Shown here piece by piece: positions 41,397 to 52,183 of a stretch of 64,000 nt of DNA; the stretch's first letter is position 1; every line of letters begins with the position of its first letter. The notes beneath the pieces are model-generated. The model was not told the origin of the DNA. It made no database searches and was given only the letters and a program-made list of their open reading frames with translations. The DNA lies in assembly GCA_016709845.1 (NCBI GenBank), contig JADJMA010000002.1, positions 1 through 64,000 on the forward strand. Reading direction: 5' to 3'. This stretch comes from Flammeovirgaceae bacterium (GTDB lineage: Bacteria; Bacteroidota; Bacteroidia; Cytophagales; Cyclobacteriaceae). Made by a program: the position numbers and the translations under genes.

Positions 41397-41969
41397 CTAA
41401 GGGCTTGCCTTAAATTGATCATAGAGATGTTGAGCTTCCCGTAATGATTTATCCAAATCTTCGTTAACCAACACCACATCAAACTTATCCTGAAATGACA
41501 TTTCAAACTTTGCTTTAAACAACCTTCGCGAAAGGCTCTCTTCACTCTCCGTATTTCGCTCCATAAGACGTTGCCTCAAAATTTCGATAGATGGAACTTT
41601 AACAAACACCGCTAATGCTTTATCTCCAAAATATTTCTTAAGATTTATTCCACCTTTAACATCAACATCAAAAATTACATTTTGTCCTTCACTCCAAATA
41701 CGTTCGATCTCTTTCTTTAAAGTACCATAGAAATTTCCGGCATACACCTCTTCCCACTCAATAAATTCATCATTATCAATCTTCTCTTTAAAATCCTCCG
41801 GGGTTAGAAAATGATAATCTTTGCCATCCTGCTCGGTTCGGCCACGCCTATCGCGTGTAGAGGCAGAAATTGAAAATCCCAGATCCGGGTTGTTTGCTAA
41901 AAGATGCTTGACTATAGTTGTTTTCCCCGAGCCCGATGGGGCTGAAAAGATAAGTGCTTTACCGGCCAT
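41397..41969 (-). CDS. gmk: Guanylate kinase
   Basis: Phosphorylates GMP to GDP. P-loop FSAPSGSGKTTIVKHLL at residues 8-24, the GMP-binding SISASTRDRRGRTEQDGKDY and FIEWEEVYAGNFYGT, and the lid region RLMERNTESEESLSRRL. It is intact with 190 residues. Its ATG shares a base with the stop of the anti-sigma gene. Confidence 0.97.
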   Translation of the reverse strand: MAGKALIFSAPSGSGKTTIVKHLLANNPDLGFSISASTRDRRGRTEQDGKDYHFLTPEDFKEKIDNDEFIEWEEVYAGNFYGTLKKEIERIWSEGQNVIFDVDVKGGINLKKYFGDKALAVFVKVPSIEILRQRLMERNTESEESLSRRLFKAKFEMSFQDKFDVVLVNEDLDKSLREAQHLYDQFKASP

Positions 41970-42238
41970 CAGGAAGCCTTATTTAGACTGATCTGATTTT
42001 TAATTTGCTCTACGAGTCCGGCTGGCACCGAATCTCCGCAGCAGCGGGTTTTTAAAAGTTCCTTTATGGTATTATCCAGGTCATATGACTTAAAACAGGG
42101 CGCGCATTTATCCATGTGTGATTTAAAATAGGTTTGTTGCTCGCCTGTCGCTTCACCATCCAAAATCAGTTGCAGCATTTCCATACACGATGGTTTCTTA
42201 CCGTCTGCAAGAATAAAAGGATTGACTTGGTTTGTCAT
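41969..42238 (-). CDS. Zinc-finger anti-sigma factor-like protein
   Basis: The 89-residue protein has an H-x-x-x-C-x-x-C motif (FKSHMDKCAPCFKSY, residues about 40-53) as in ZAS/zf-HC2 anti-sigma domains, with an upstream Cys (KPSCMEML). A second pair of cysteines (TRCCGDS) follows. No transmembrane segment, so it would be a soluble, possibly redox-responsive anti-sigma factor. It overlaps the sigma factor gene by 4 bases, which supports partnership. Confidence 0.78.
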   Translation of the reverse strand: MTNQVNPFILADGKKPSCMEMLQLILDGEATGEQQTYFKSHMDKCAPCFKSYDLDNTIKELLKTRCCGDSVPAGLVEQIKNQISLNKAS

Positions 42239-42824
42239 AACTCTGTATTTTTATAACCCATAGACTTGGCGTATTGACTTAGTTTTTCTTTGAGCAGGTT
42301 CCGGGCCCGGTGTAAGCGGCTTCGTACTGTACCGATCGGTATATCCAGAATTTTTGCCATCTCTTCATATTTAAATCCTTCCAGGTCGCATAAGATAATT
42401 ACAGTTCTAAAGTCAACATCCAATGAATTCAATGCGTTGGATATCTCATCACCAATCATGTCCTTCAACGACTCAACGCGTAAATCGGGCGTAATTTGCC
42501 TGTCTACATCTTCTGAGTTATAATAAGTCTCAACTTCCTGATAATCTACCTTCGAAGGCTCTTTGGTCTTCTTCCGGTAATCATTGATAAAACTGTTTTT
42601 CAAAATTCGAAACAGCCATGCCTTTGCATTAGTTCCTTTTGGAATGATTCTATAAAACGGTAGGCCTTTAAATAGGTATCCTGAACCAGATCTTTGGCAT
42701 CGTCCTGATCAAAAGTAAGCCTGTATCCAAAATTGTACATGGAATTAATATGAGGAAGAAACTCATCATTGAAGATATCATTCTTCTCCGTAGGGGTATA
42801 ATTTTGCTTTGGCGCTTCTTCCAT
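42235..42824 (-). CDS. ECF RNA polymerase sigma factor, frameshifted
   Basis: Region 2 is in the first piece (FLPHINSMYNFGYRLTFDQD, DAKDLVQDTYLKAYRFIESF). Region 4 is in the second (DVDFRTVIILCDLEGFKYEE, MAKILDIPIGTVRSRLHRAR). One added base near 42640 restores FQKGTNAKAWLFRILKNSFI between them. The repaired length is about 196 residues. It heads the run sigma - anti-sigma - gmk - nadD. Confidence 0.9.
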
Positions 42825-42920
42825 GGCGGGTAAAAATAGTTAAAAGAATGGAGATAATAGGATGGTTAAATCTGAGCCAGCAAATCCATTGATCTATATC
42901 CTCTTATTTAAATATTCTCT

Positions 42921-43582
42921 TTATTTTCTTCCAACGGATTCTGGCAAGAGCCAAAAGGTCGCGAATTGCTCACCCAAGGTTGGCTCCAGAAATCCTGATT
43001 TGATAAAAATGGTATCACTGCGGTCTTTATACCAGACTGTATAATTTTCCTTCTGCATCCACTCCTCAATTTGTTTGATAAATGGATTTACATAGTACTT
43101 TCCATGGGTTTCAATAGAAATCACTTTAGGTCTGCTTTTCAAATGTTTAATCACGTACCACTCACCACCCTCAATATCCACGCTCAATAAATCAATGGTT
43201 CCATCGTCAATTTCTGAAAAAACTTTACAAGGAACCTCAAAGTATTAGCCTCGCTAACCTGATACTTATCGTTAACTATAGCCGGACTTATTTCCAGCTG
43301 GGTAACAAAAGTGGAAGCAGCCGCCTTGGACAGTTTAATAACGCCATTCGTATCCCAAACGGCCACCGGCTCAACGTGCACGGAATATCCCGTAAAATAT
43401 TTCTTTATTTTTTCCACAGTATCTGGATCGGCCTCTACTAACGTAGCCCGAATACCATCTTTTATAAAGTTGATAATGTTTGAGGTTTCGGGAAGATAAA
43501 CGCCCACCTCGCAAACATGATTAAAGTTGAGCTCGCGGGCTTTTAATCTTCTATAAATTACTTTGATGTCGTTTGTATTCAT
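42921..43582 (-). CDS. FkbM family methyltransferase, frameshifted
   Basis: SAM-dependent O-methyltransferase of the FkbM type, often found in surface-glycan loci. SAM-binding region HVCEVGVYLPETSNIINFIK and TLVEADPDTVEKIKKYF; the FkbM signature is IDLLSVDIEGGEWYVIKHLK. One break near 43190-43240. The repaired length is about 221 residues. Its ATG follows the stop of the GT2 gene directly (TAG-ATG), so the two are coupled. Confidence 0.83.
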
Positions 43583-44474
43583 CTATTTAATGATCTTGTA
43601 ATTCTTGTACTCGCCTATCCGATAACCAAAAATCGCGCTAATCACTCTTTTAGCTTTTTCTTTCAGTGTGTAATTTCTTTTTGAGATATCGTGATTAAAC
43701 TTCCAATTCTTCCTTTTAATACGGTCTTGCATCACCGCAGGGTGAGTTTCTGTAAAGAGTTCCAGCGAACTCACCTGACTATAGTCAAATTCATTCTGAT
43801 TGTTCGTGTTACTCTTTATCCACGCTTCATCTTTATAGAATTTGTACCAATTGTTTATTTTATTTCGCATATTCGTTGGCTCCTTTACCCAACCATAATG
43901 ATAGATAACTGCATCAATCAATTTCACATTTAGTTTTTCGTTTGGGTGTTTCCGAAAGCCTTGCGCATCCTTATAGGAAAAAATGTTCTTGTCATTTCTA
44001 ATTATTCTAATCTCTCTACGATACCAACTCCACGATTCGCCCACATAATCATAACTGCCGTAAAAATGTTTATAGGAAAACAGTAATCCATCCACGTGTT
44101 GGTTGGCCAGATTTTGATGCATTGCATTTCGTACGACCTCATGATATTTTTCCATGTAACACTTCATCCGCTTGAATATAAAAACACCAATCTGCATCTG
44201 GGGATCATCGGCGTTAAAAGCCTTGTCTGTTTCAGCTGCAAAGGTCCGTCCACCCTCCCGCAAACCATCAGTCCCATACGGTTTCAATAATTTTAATTTT
44301 ATGCGAGTCAATACTTTTGATTAAATTCAGTGTGTCATCTTCTGATTTCCCAACGGCTACAACAAATTCATCACATACAGGCAAGATAGAAGTAATCGCC
44401 TCTAAAATGGGATAATCATATTTTATTGCATTTCGAACAATTGTAAAGCCACTTACCTTCATCAAATCAAGCAA
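43583..44474 (-). CDS. Glycosyltransferase family 2 protein, frameshifted
   Basis: The N-terminus KVSGFTIVRNAIKYDYPILE and ILPVCDEFVVAVGKSEDDTL is a GT2 nucleotide-sugar-binding start. Around 44190 the acidic metal-binding stretch is hidden by two compensating indels; another frame there reads DADWCFYIQADEVLH, the expected D-A-D-W / Q-A-D-E motif, before EKYHEVVRNAMHQNL. A further break lies near 44270-44290. The repaired length is about 297 residues. Confidence 0.8.
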
Positions 44475-44544
44475 AGATTTTTACGTGTTGAATTCATCAT
44501 TTGTCAATCTAAAATTATGATTAAAATACAACTTTGATTACCCG

Positions 44545-46331
44545 CTACCTATTCAGGTAAACTGATTGTTGTACCTTTTGTTCTCTGCGCTCAAAAAATG
44601 TATTGAACTGTTGAAACACTTCATCTACAGAAATAGATTCAATACAAGCACACGTTGTGCTTTTACGACAAAGGTTGCAATCTTTTCTTAATGCGAGATA
44701 TGTAGCCTTACGGCCAACAGGCATCCAGCGCCCAGGGTGAATGGGACGCATCGGTGAATACAATCCTAGTGTATATACACCTAATGATGCGGCCAGGTGT
44801 AACACCCCAGTACTACAGGCCAATAATCCATCGGCCTGACTTATAAAGAAGTTAATTCTTCCAAATTGAGCTTGCCTGTAAGATCAGTAACATTTGGATG
44901 GTCGAATAGCTCGGGTTTTTCTTTTCGAATCAAATCACCTTCGGCTTGTAAGCCGGTTACAAAAATTCGATAGGATGATGCGGGAAGAGAGTTGACTAAT
45001 TCGTAATAACTCGATAAGGGCCACTCGCGCGCGCTTCCTTTTGACTTAGGATGAAGGATCAGGTTAAATCTGTCTTTATCTAAATGAAGTTGTGAAAATT
45101 TATTCTTCGTGGGTTGGAGGCCGTAATACGGAATTAACTCCGTGGTATCGATATCAATATTAAGTTTAAATGGCTTGAGAAGTTTAAAGTTAAGTTGGCT
45201 CTCATGCAGGTTGGACTTTACGCGGGTGAAACCCACCAGGTGATTACAATGCATCCAATTATACCACCGGTGGGCAGTTGCCACACGGTGCTTTATACCA
45301 GACATTCGGGCAATCCTGGCAAGTTGTTGATCTGGATAAACAAAAATAATTGTATCGGCTCTAACCGCGACTAATTTTTGGGAATCTTTAATCAATTCAT
45401 CCTTATCTAAAAATTGATCGACAAAAACACATCGGTCAATAATAGGTTGCGTATACTTTTTGCCAATAAAGAAAATTTTAAGATCGGGTATTACTGATTT
45501 TAAATACCCCAGCATGGGCAAGGTGAGAATTACATCGCCAAGATTATCGGTGCGGCTAATGATTAACCGTTTACCTATTAACGCCCGATGATTAGCCTCA
45601 TACAACTTTGCATATTTATAAAATACGTGGTTGCTAACCGCCATAGCCACCATGAGTCCTTCAAATCCATCCATGAAACCGCGTTTCACAATATAGCTCT
45701 TGAGAAATGCAAAGGCTGACCGAATAATAATTTTGCTTACCGAGCTGGATTTCCTGCCTACACTTTCGCGCGCGAATATCTCTGAGTAATTCTGAATTTT
45801 TGAAATCGTTTCTGATGAATCTGTGTAGGCACGATGCAAAATATCACCCTTGAGGTGCATAATCTTCATGCCCTCTTTGATGATAACCATGTCGTGCGGA
45901 TTCTCGCCACCCCATAATCCTATGCGCCTGTTCCAGAGTCGTATCTTCTGGTCGGGGTACCAATTTCCATGGCGAATCCATTTGCCTCCATAGTTAGAGA
46001 GGCGATTCATTCTATAGGCCTCGAAAGGCCAGGTTTCTTTTACCTCGAGAATGGATTCTGTTAACTCTTCCGACAAATATTCATCAGCGTCTAGCGAAAG
46101 GACTATATCATAGGTCGCCTGCGTAACGGCAAAGTTCTTTTGATCAATATGGCTCTTAAAAGGATGCTCCACCACCCGGATGCCTTTCTCGATACAAATC
46201 TCTTTAGTACGGTCGTTTGAAAAAGAATCTATTACGACAATCTCATCCGCTACGGCCAACAAAGAATTTATGCATCTTCCAATGTTTCGCTCTTCGTTAT
46301 AGGTGATAATAACTGCGCTTATCTTAACCAT
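44545..46331 (-). CDS. Two-domain glycosyltransferase: GT2 (WaaE-like) fused to GT9 (heptosyltransferase-like), frameshifted
   Basis: Residues 1-245 are a WaaE/KdtX-like GT2: VKISAVIITYNEERNIGRCI, EIVVIDSFSNDRTKEI, IVLSLDADEYLSEEL, WYPDQKIRLWNRR, and GFMDGFEGLMVAMAVSNHVF. From about residue 250 a GT9 begins: KRLIISRTDNLGDVILTLPM, LILHPKSKGSAREWPLSSYY and, after one missing T near 44835, LLACSTGVLHLAASLG. The link (KYAKLYEANHRALIGKR) has no stop and no ATG, so the fusion appears real. Such enzymes extend the LPS core. The repaired length is about 595 residues. Confidence 0.85.
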
Positions 46332-46402
46332 ACTAGCTTAATTCGACCCCAATTTCCTCTTTAATACCAATGTTACCAAAAGAGTAAAACATTTATCCCG
46401 AT

Positions 46403-46426
46403 AATCCTGACGGTACGGTCAGGATT
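46403..46426. repeat. Perfect 9-bp inverted repeat
   Basis: AATCCTGAC-ggtacg-GTCAGGATT is a perfect hairpin. The flanks CCGAT and ATCGG extend the stem with a one-base bulge. No T-run follows, so it looks more like an intergenic palindromic repeat than a terminator. Confidence 0.6.
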
Positions 46427-46469
46427 CATCGGCCCGAGGGGTAAAATTGTCATTTTATATAAATGGCAA

Positions 46470-46514
46470 AACTAAAAACCCACAAAACTTTAATGTCTTG
46501 CGGGTTTTGTTGTC
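46470..46514 (-). terminator. Probable terminator of the VWA-domain gene
   Basis: On the minus strand AAAACCCGCAA and TTGTGGGTTTT form an 11-bp stem with one G-T pair, separated by about 13 bases and followed by further T. It starts about 9 bases after the repaired stop at 46523. The symmetric A and T runs would let it act in both directions. Confidence 0.6.
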
Positions 46515-46522
46515 TTTAAAGG

Positions 46523-48411
46523 TCAACGGATCGGCATGGCGTTCAACGACTTAACCATATTTTATAAATTCAATCCGGTACCCCTCCTGATCTTTACCTC
46601 GTGCATTTTGTGCCAATTGAAGTACATCCTGATAGGTAAACTCCTTTACATATTCTGAATCTCTGAGCAACATACCAAAGGCAGCCACAGCCGCAGACCA
46701 TCTGAAATTTTCAGAAGTCCTGTTGAGGCGCAATACTATCATCAATAAGTGGATGGACAATTAACTTACTGACATCACCATCGGGTTTCTTATAACGAAA
46801 CTTTACCGTTAAAATTTCCTTTGATGCCGATGAGGCAACCTCCACTTTGGCTTTCTGATACTTCAGGTCATCAATTTTTGAGAACTCGCTCTCCACGCCT
46901 ATTGGAATAATCTCGTAAAGAGCAGTAACGGAATGCCCCGAACCCAATTCACCCGCATCTTTTTTGTCGTCATTAAAATCCTCATCCCTTAACAACCGGT
47001 TTTCATAGCCAATTAATCGATATGCTTTTACGCGTGCTGGATTAAATTCAATCTGAAGTTTTACATCTTTGGCAATAGTGAAAAGGGTGCCTCCAAACTC
47101 ATTCACCAATGCTTTTTGAGCCTCTAAAATTGAATCGATGTAAAAGTAATTTCCATTACCATATCAGCCAGAATTTCCATTTTAGAATCTTTATAGTTTC
47201 CCATTCCAAAACCAAGCGCAGTAAGGAAGACACCTTCTTTCCGCTTTTCTTCAATTAATCGCTCCATGCCTCCGTTGCTTGATTCCCCAATATTAAAATC
47301 GCCATCGGTTGCCAGGATAACCCGGTTATTTCCTTCCTTCATAAAATTCTGCTTAGCAATGGCATACGCCAAATTAATTCCCGCACCTCCGGCCGTTGAG
47401 CCTCCAGCTTCTAAATTATCCAGCGCTTCAAGAATAGTTTTCTTATCAGCACCTGAAGTCGAGGGAAGGACTAAACCGGCCGCTCCTGCATACACCACGA
47501 TGGCAATGCGATCTTGTTCGCGCAGTTGCGCGGCTAACATTTTAAAAGATGTTTTTAATAGGGGTAACTTATTCGGATCATCCATAGAACCTGAAACATC
47601 AATTAAAAAAACAAGATTGGTAGGGGTAAATTTTCCTTTGCTATATTTTTTGCCTTGCAAGCCAATATGCACGAGTTTGTGTTTCACGTTCCAGGGTGCC
47701 GTTGAGATTTCTGTGGTGATGGAAAAGGATCTTCTCCCCCTTTTGGTTGTTCGTAATCATAATCAAAATAATTTATCATCTCTTCAATACGAACTGCATC
47801 TTTCGGTGGCTTTTGACCACTTGAAATAAAGCGTCTGACATTACTGTAAGAAGCTGCATCTACATCGATAGAGAAAGTGGATAACGGATTTTTTAGGGCC
47901 TCGTGAAAAATATTTTCGTTAATGCCATCATACTCCTCGGTATTGTAGTTGGGCTGTTGCCAAAATTCATCTTCCCCAGGAGGCACTCATACATAGCATC
48001 TTTCTTAATTTTCCCCACACCTCTTGTACGAACACCTGCAACGGACTCATTTATTGGTTTAAGTTCTTGTTTGTCGTACTCCGTAACAACCGCTTCGGAT
48101 AACTGGGCTACATCCGAGACCATCACTACATCAATCCGGTTTGAGATTACAATCGGAACTTCCTGTGTGGCTAATCCGATAAACGAGAAAACCAGCGTGC
48201 CGCCTTTGGCAGGGACTTGCAGAATATAATTTCCTTTATAATCTGTCACCGTTCCTTTTGTGGTACCCTTCAGGATAACATTTACTCCCGGAAGAGCCCT
48301 TCCGTTTTCTGAAGCAGTTACTTTACCAGTGATCGTTCGATCCTGGGCTGAAAGCGTACCCCCTATCAGAAGTACAGCAATCAGACTTAAGGCAATCTTT
48401 TTCATAAGCAT
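46523..48411 (-). CDS. YfbK-like von Willebrand factor A domain protein with CarboxypepD_reg domain, frameshifted
   Basis: Signal peptide (MKKIALSLIAVLLIGGTLSA) and a carboxypeptidase-regulatory-like domain (RTITGKVTASENGRALPGVN, GTVTDYKGNYILQVPAKGG). It is followed by the YfbK N-terminal segment NPLSTFSIDVDAASYSNVRR, the VWA domain with MIDAS LVFLIDVSGSMDDPNKL, and a C-terminal DUF3520-like region (EFTYQDVLQLAQNARGK). Breaks lie near 47950, 47690, 47110, 46740 and 46560; the last repair gives FIK-MVKSLNAMPIR and TGA at 46523-46525. The repaired length is about 630 residues. Its partners are unknown. Confidence 0.85.
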
Positions 48412-48499
48412 TAAATTTATATTTTGATGCTATGATTCAGACCGAAGTCATTTTCCATAAAAACAATTAAAAATTTTAACTTAACGCTTTACAAAGGTT

Positions 48500-49029
48500 T
48501 TGACGGACTCAGAATTATTAGCTCAATACAAAGAAAGGGGAGTTACCGCTGCTGGGTGAACTCTTTACCCGGTATCAATCGCTTGTTTATGGGTATGCCT
48601 AAAGTATTTGAAAGATCGTGATGACGCGAAAGATGCAGTTATGCAGTTGTTCGAAAAATTGATCCCGACCTTAATGGCACATGACGTGGAGAATTTCAAG
48701 AGTTGGCTTTACGTAACGGCCCGTAATCACTGCTTAATGCAGATTCGGGCCAGAAGAGTAAATTAACACAGGAATTTTCACCGGATTTTATGGAAAATCA
48801 GTTGCTGCTGCATCCGGAAGAAGAACCTGATCTGGAAGGAAACCTGACCCGATTGGAAGAGTGTATTGAAACATTGATCAACGAGCAAAAGCAATGCATT
48901 CAACTCTTTTTTGAAAGAAGGTGTTATAAAGACATAGCGACCGACACCGGGTTTGAATTGAACCAGGTAAAAAGTTTCATTCAAAATGGAAAACGAAATT
49001 TGAAAATCTGCATGGAGCGAAATGGATAA
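48500..49029 (+). CDS. ECF-type sigma factor, frameshifted
   Basis: The opening frame reads LTDSELLAQYKERG, then in other frames LGELFTRYQSLVYG and YLKDRDDAKDAVMQLFEKLI (region 2), NFKSWLYVTARNHCLMQIRA, and region 4 LEECIETLINEQKQCIQLFF with YKDIATDTGFELNQVKSFIQ. The start is probably TTG or a miscalled ATG near 48500. At least three indels interrupt it. The repaired length is about 177 residues. Its stop overlaps the start of the TonB-like gene by 8 bases, and it is divergent from the VWA gene. Confidence 0.8.
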
Positions 49030-50178
49030 GTGGGAAGACGATATTAAGAGATACATCAACGGTGAAATGTCAACCGAAGAACAGCACGCCTTGGAGAAAA
49101 GAGCCTTGCGTGATCCTTTTCTGGCGGATGCTTTAGAGGGTGCTGGGTTGATTGCTGCTGAAGACTTTACGAATGACATAAAAGATCTTAACGCTGAGAT
49201 TGGGAAAGAGCAAATGAACACGAAAGAATGATGAACCTGCTGAAGAGAAAAAGAATTTCGTTGACTCCATCATTGAAGATAAAAATATAGCCTTGAGCGA
49301 AACGAAACAGGCGAGTAAGGTTTCGGGTGAAAGCAAAGCGAAAAAGGATTCAAAGTCTGTAATCAAAGAAGAAGATAAAGTTTCATCATCCGGTGTTGCA
49401 GCTCCATCCATCGCTGCTATAGAAGAAAAGGAAAGCGAAGCGGTTGCTGAAAGAGAAGGCTGCTGATCTGATTGAAGAGAAGCCCAAGATTACCTTGGAG
49501 ACGAAAGCAGAAATGAAACTGGAATCAGAGCAAGCAACCCGGTCAGAGGATATGAATCGCAAACGCATGGCAACTACGCAGAGAATAATTCAGGGCAAAG
49601 TACTTTCGGCAAGGATATACCCCTACCCGGTGTTAATGTAATTATAAAAGGGACAACCACCGGAACAGTTACAGACATACACGGTAACTATCAGTTGGTA
49701 AGCAATGCCGATGCTCCAACTCTGGTCTATTCATTTATAGGCTTGAAAACTGAGGAAGTCAAAGTCAACAATCAGCGTGAATTAATAGTCAAACTTCAAT
49801 CGGATGTAGCTCAATTAAGTGAAGTAGTGATTACCGGCTACACCTTCAGGAAATGATGTTAATCACGGGCCAATCATTAAACTGGCAGAACCGATTGGTG
49901 GCCGCAAAGCATACGATCAATATCTTAAAAACAGTTTGCGCTATCCGCAAGAAGCGTTAGCAAGAAAAATAAAAGGCAAAGTAACTATTCAGTTCACGGT
50001 CAAAACGGATGGCTCACTAAGTGAATTTAGTGTGCTAAAAGGTTTGGGTTATGGATGTGATGAGGAAGTGGTGCGTTTAGTTCAGGAAGGACCCAAATGG
50101 CAACCTACTACGGAAGATAATGTAGCCGTGGAGAGCGAAGTAAAGGTGCGGATGAAATTTGCACTCCTAATTAATTAG
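49022..50178 (+). CDS. Anti-sigma-like / CarboxypepD_reg / TonB C-terminal protein, frameshifted and lacking a membrane segment
   Basis: The N-terminus MDKWEDDIKRYINGEMSTEE and HALEKRALRDPFLADALEGA is typical of Bacteroidota proteins encoded after a sigma factor. A long charged, Lys/Glu-rich linker follows (49230-49560), then a CarboxypepD_reg-like domain (PLPGVNVIIKGTTTGTVTDI, HGNYQLVSNADAPTLVYSFI) and a TonB C-terminal domain (YPQEALARKIKGKVTIQFTV, KTDGSLSEFSVLKGLG). Indels lie near 49220, 49455, 49610 and 49855. The usual single transmembrane helix between the N-terminal part and the linker is absent in all frames, suggesting a deletion near 49220-49230. Confidence 0.75.
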
Positions 50179-50293
50179 TTGCTGGCAAAACTACCAGCCT
50201 GAAAATTACGCAAGCGGCAAGGCAATATTCTTTCACAATTCATTATTCTTTTTACTTTTAGGAATTGTATACTCCAAATTTATACCCCAACCC

Positions 50294-51747
50294 ATGAGCC
50301 TATTTATCAAAAAACCCCTCGAACAAATGATGTCCCAAGCCGGTGACTCAGATAAAGGCTTAAAACGGACCTTAGGGTAGGTAACCTGATAGCCTTAGGC
50401 ATCGGGGCAATCATCGGGGCTGGTTTATTTGTGCGAACTGCCGCTGCTGCGGGAGAAGCTGCCGGACCGGCCGTTGTGGTTTCCTTTATGATTGCGGCTG
50501 TTGGTTGTGCGTTTGCTGGCCTATGCTATGCTGAGTTTGCCTCTATGATTCCTATTGCTGGTAGTGCTTATGCTTATTCCTACGTAACCATGGGCGAGTT
50601 TATCGCCTGGATTATTGGCTGGGCTCTTGTGTTGGAGTATGCCCTTGCATCCGCTACCGTGTCCATAGCGTGGAGTGAGTATCTCAATAATTTGTTGGGT
50701 GGAGCCAACCCTATCAATGGTGCCACTCCCCTTTCGAAAACTTCACTGGATGGGGTAGGGGCATCATTAACTTCCCTGCCCTGGTTATTTTATTGATTCT
50801 CACGATGATCTTAATTAAGGGAACGAAAGAGTCAGCCAACTTAAATGCGGTTATCGTATTTGTTAAAGTTACTATCGTTCTCTTGTTTATTGGTATTGGC
50901 TGGAGTTTTATAGATACAGCAAATTATACCCCTTTTGTTATTCCTCAATCCAGCCCGGATCATGAAACCTGGAATAGATTCGGATGGGGTGGCGCGGTGG
51001 GTGGCGCAGGCATTGTATTTTTTGCTTTCATTGGTTTCGATGCCGTATCAACAGCAGCCCAGGAAGCGAAGAATCCGAAGCGAGATATGCCCATCGGTAT
51101 TTTAGGATCATTAGTTATCTGTACAATTCTTTACGTGTTGTTCTCTTATGTATTAACCGGTGTTGCACATTGGGATGAATTTAACACTGCCGGAAAAGAA
51201 GCATCGGTAGCCTTTGCCATTCAAAATCATATGCCCGGCTATGGATGGCTTGCCACCCTGATTACCGTAGCGATCCTGGCGGGCCTTTTCTTCAGTAATT
51301 CTCGTCATGTTGATGGGCCAGTCACGCGTTTTTTATTCTATGTCAAAAGATGGTTTAGTGCCTAAAGTATTTTCAGAATTACATCCGGTACATCGCACTC
51401 CCTTCAAAGCAAACTGGCTGTTGCTGATTTTTGTTGGGGCTTTTGCTGGCTTCGTACCCGGTAGTGTGGCTGGTGATCTTACCAGCTTTGGAACCTTGTT
51501 CGCCTTTGTGTTAGTGTGCATTGGTATTTGGGTCTTACGAGTAAAAAATCCTAATGCTGTACGGCCTTTTAAAACACCGCTGGTTCCATTGGTTCCTATT
51601 TTGGGTGTAATAGTTTGCTCTGCCATGATCTTCTCGCTCAGTACAGAAACTTTGGTATCAGCACTTGTCTGGATGGCCGTAGGGTTAGTTATTTACTTCG
51701 TTTACAGCAAGAAGAACAGCACCCTTAGGAAAGAGACAAAGAGCTAA
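50294..51747 (+). CDS. APC-family amino acid permease (CAT-like), frameshifted
   Basis: Twelve-TM cationic-amino-acid-transporter-like permease. The start MSLFIKKPLEQMMSQAG and LKRTLG leads, after an indel near 50375, into VGNLIALGIGAIIGAGLFVR, the APC helix-1 motif, then AEFASMIPIAGSAYAYSYVT. Another frame recovers WCHSPFENFTGWGRGIINFP around 50740; then GIVFFAFIGFDAVSTAAQEA (helix 6) and, after a break near 51300, FYSMSKDGLVPKVFSELHPV. The repaired length is about 484 residues. The TAA overlaps the stop of the convergent lipoprotein gene. Confidence 0.88.
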
Positions 51748-52183
51748 TAGATTATTTCGTCACTGATGGTAAGAGTTGTACCGGCTAATTGAGTCCGGTA
51801 CTTTTGCAAGGTCGCCAGGCTGGCCCTCCCGTTGGTATGCCCTCTTCAAAGTTGAAATTTGATTTACAACACGGATCAATCATAAAGAGCCTCGAACTGT
51901 CTATGTCCACCGTAGCACAGGCTTCATTGGGGTGATAGGAACAATTGCGTTCGTAAGCGAAATAGGTAGAAGCATTTAGTCGATAAACAATTATACCACG
52001 AACGCCACCCGTACTTAATTCCTTCGAACCGCCATCTGTTCTTAGATTGATATATTCGGGCAAATTCAAATTGATAACTATGTCTACAAACGGTACCAGC
52101 GGTATGGGGTCATCATACATGTCGCGGGTACACGCAAGAAGTAATAAAGCGAGTAAATAGATTTTACTTTTTCGAATAATCAT
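51744..52183 (-). CDS. Rieske-like lipoprotein, frameshifted at C-terminus
   Basis: Lipoprotein signal with lipobox (KIYLLALLLLACTRD). The mature part has GGVRGIIVYRLNASTYFAYE, then NCSYHPNEACATV and DPCCKSNFNFEEGIPTGGPA, the layout of a Rieske domain. The ligand pattern is C-x-x-H followed by C-C, whereas a canonical [2Fe-2S] site needs C-x-H and C-x-x-H, so cluster binding is doubtful. One T added near 51815 replaces the short tail by RPLQKYRTQLAGTTLTISDE with TAG at 51744-51746. The repaired length is about 146 residues. Its start overlaps the end of the dehydrogenase gene. Confidence 0.65.
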
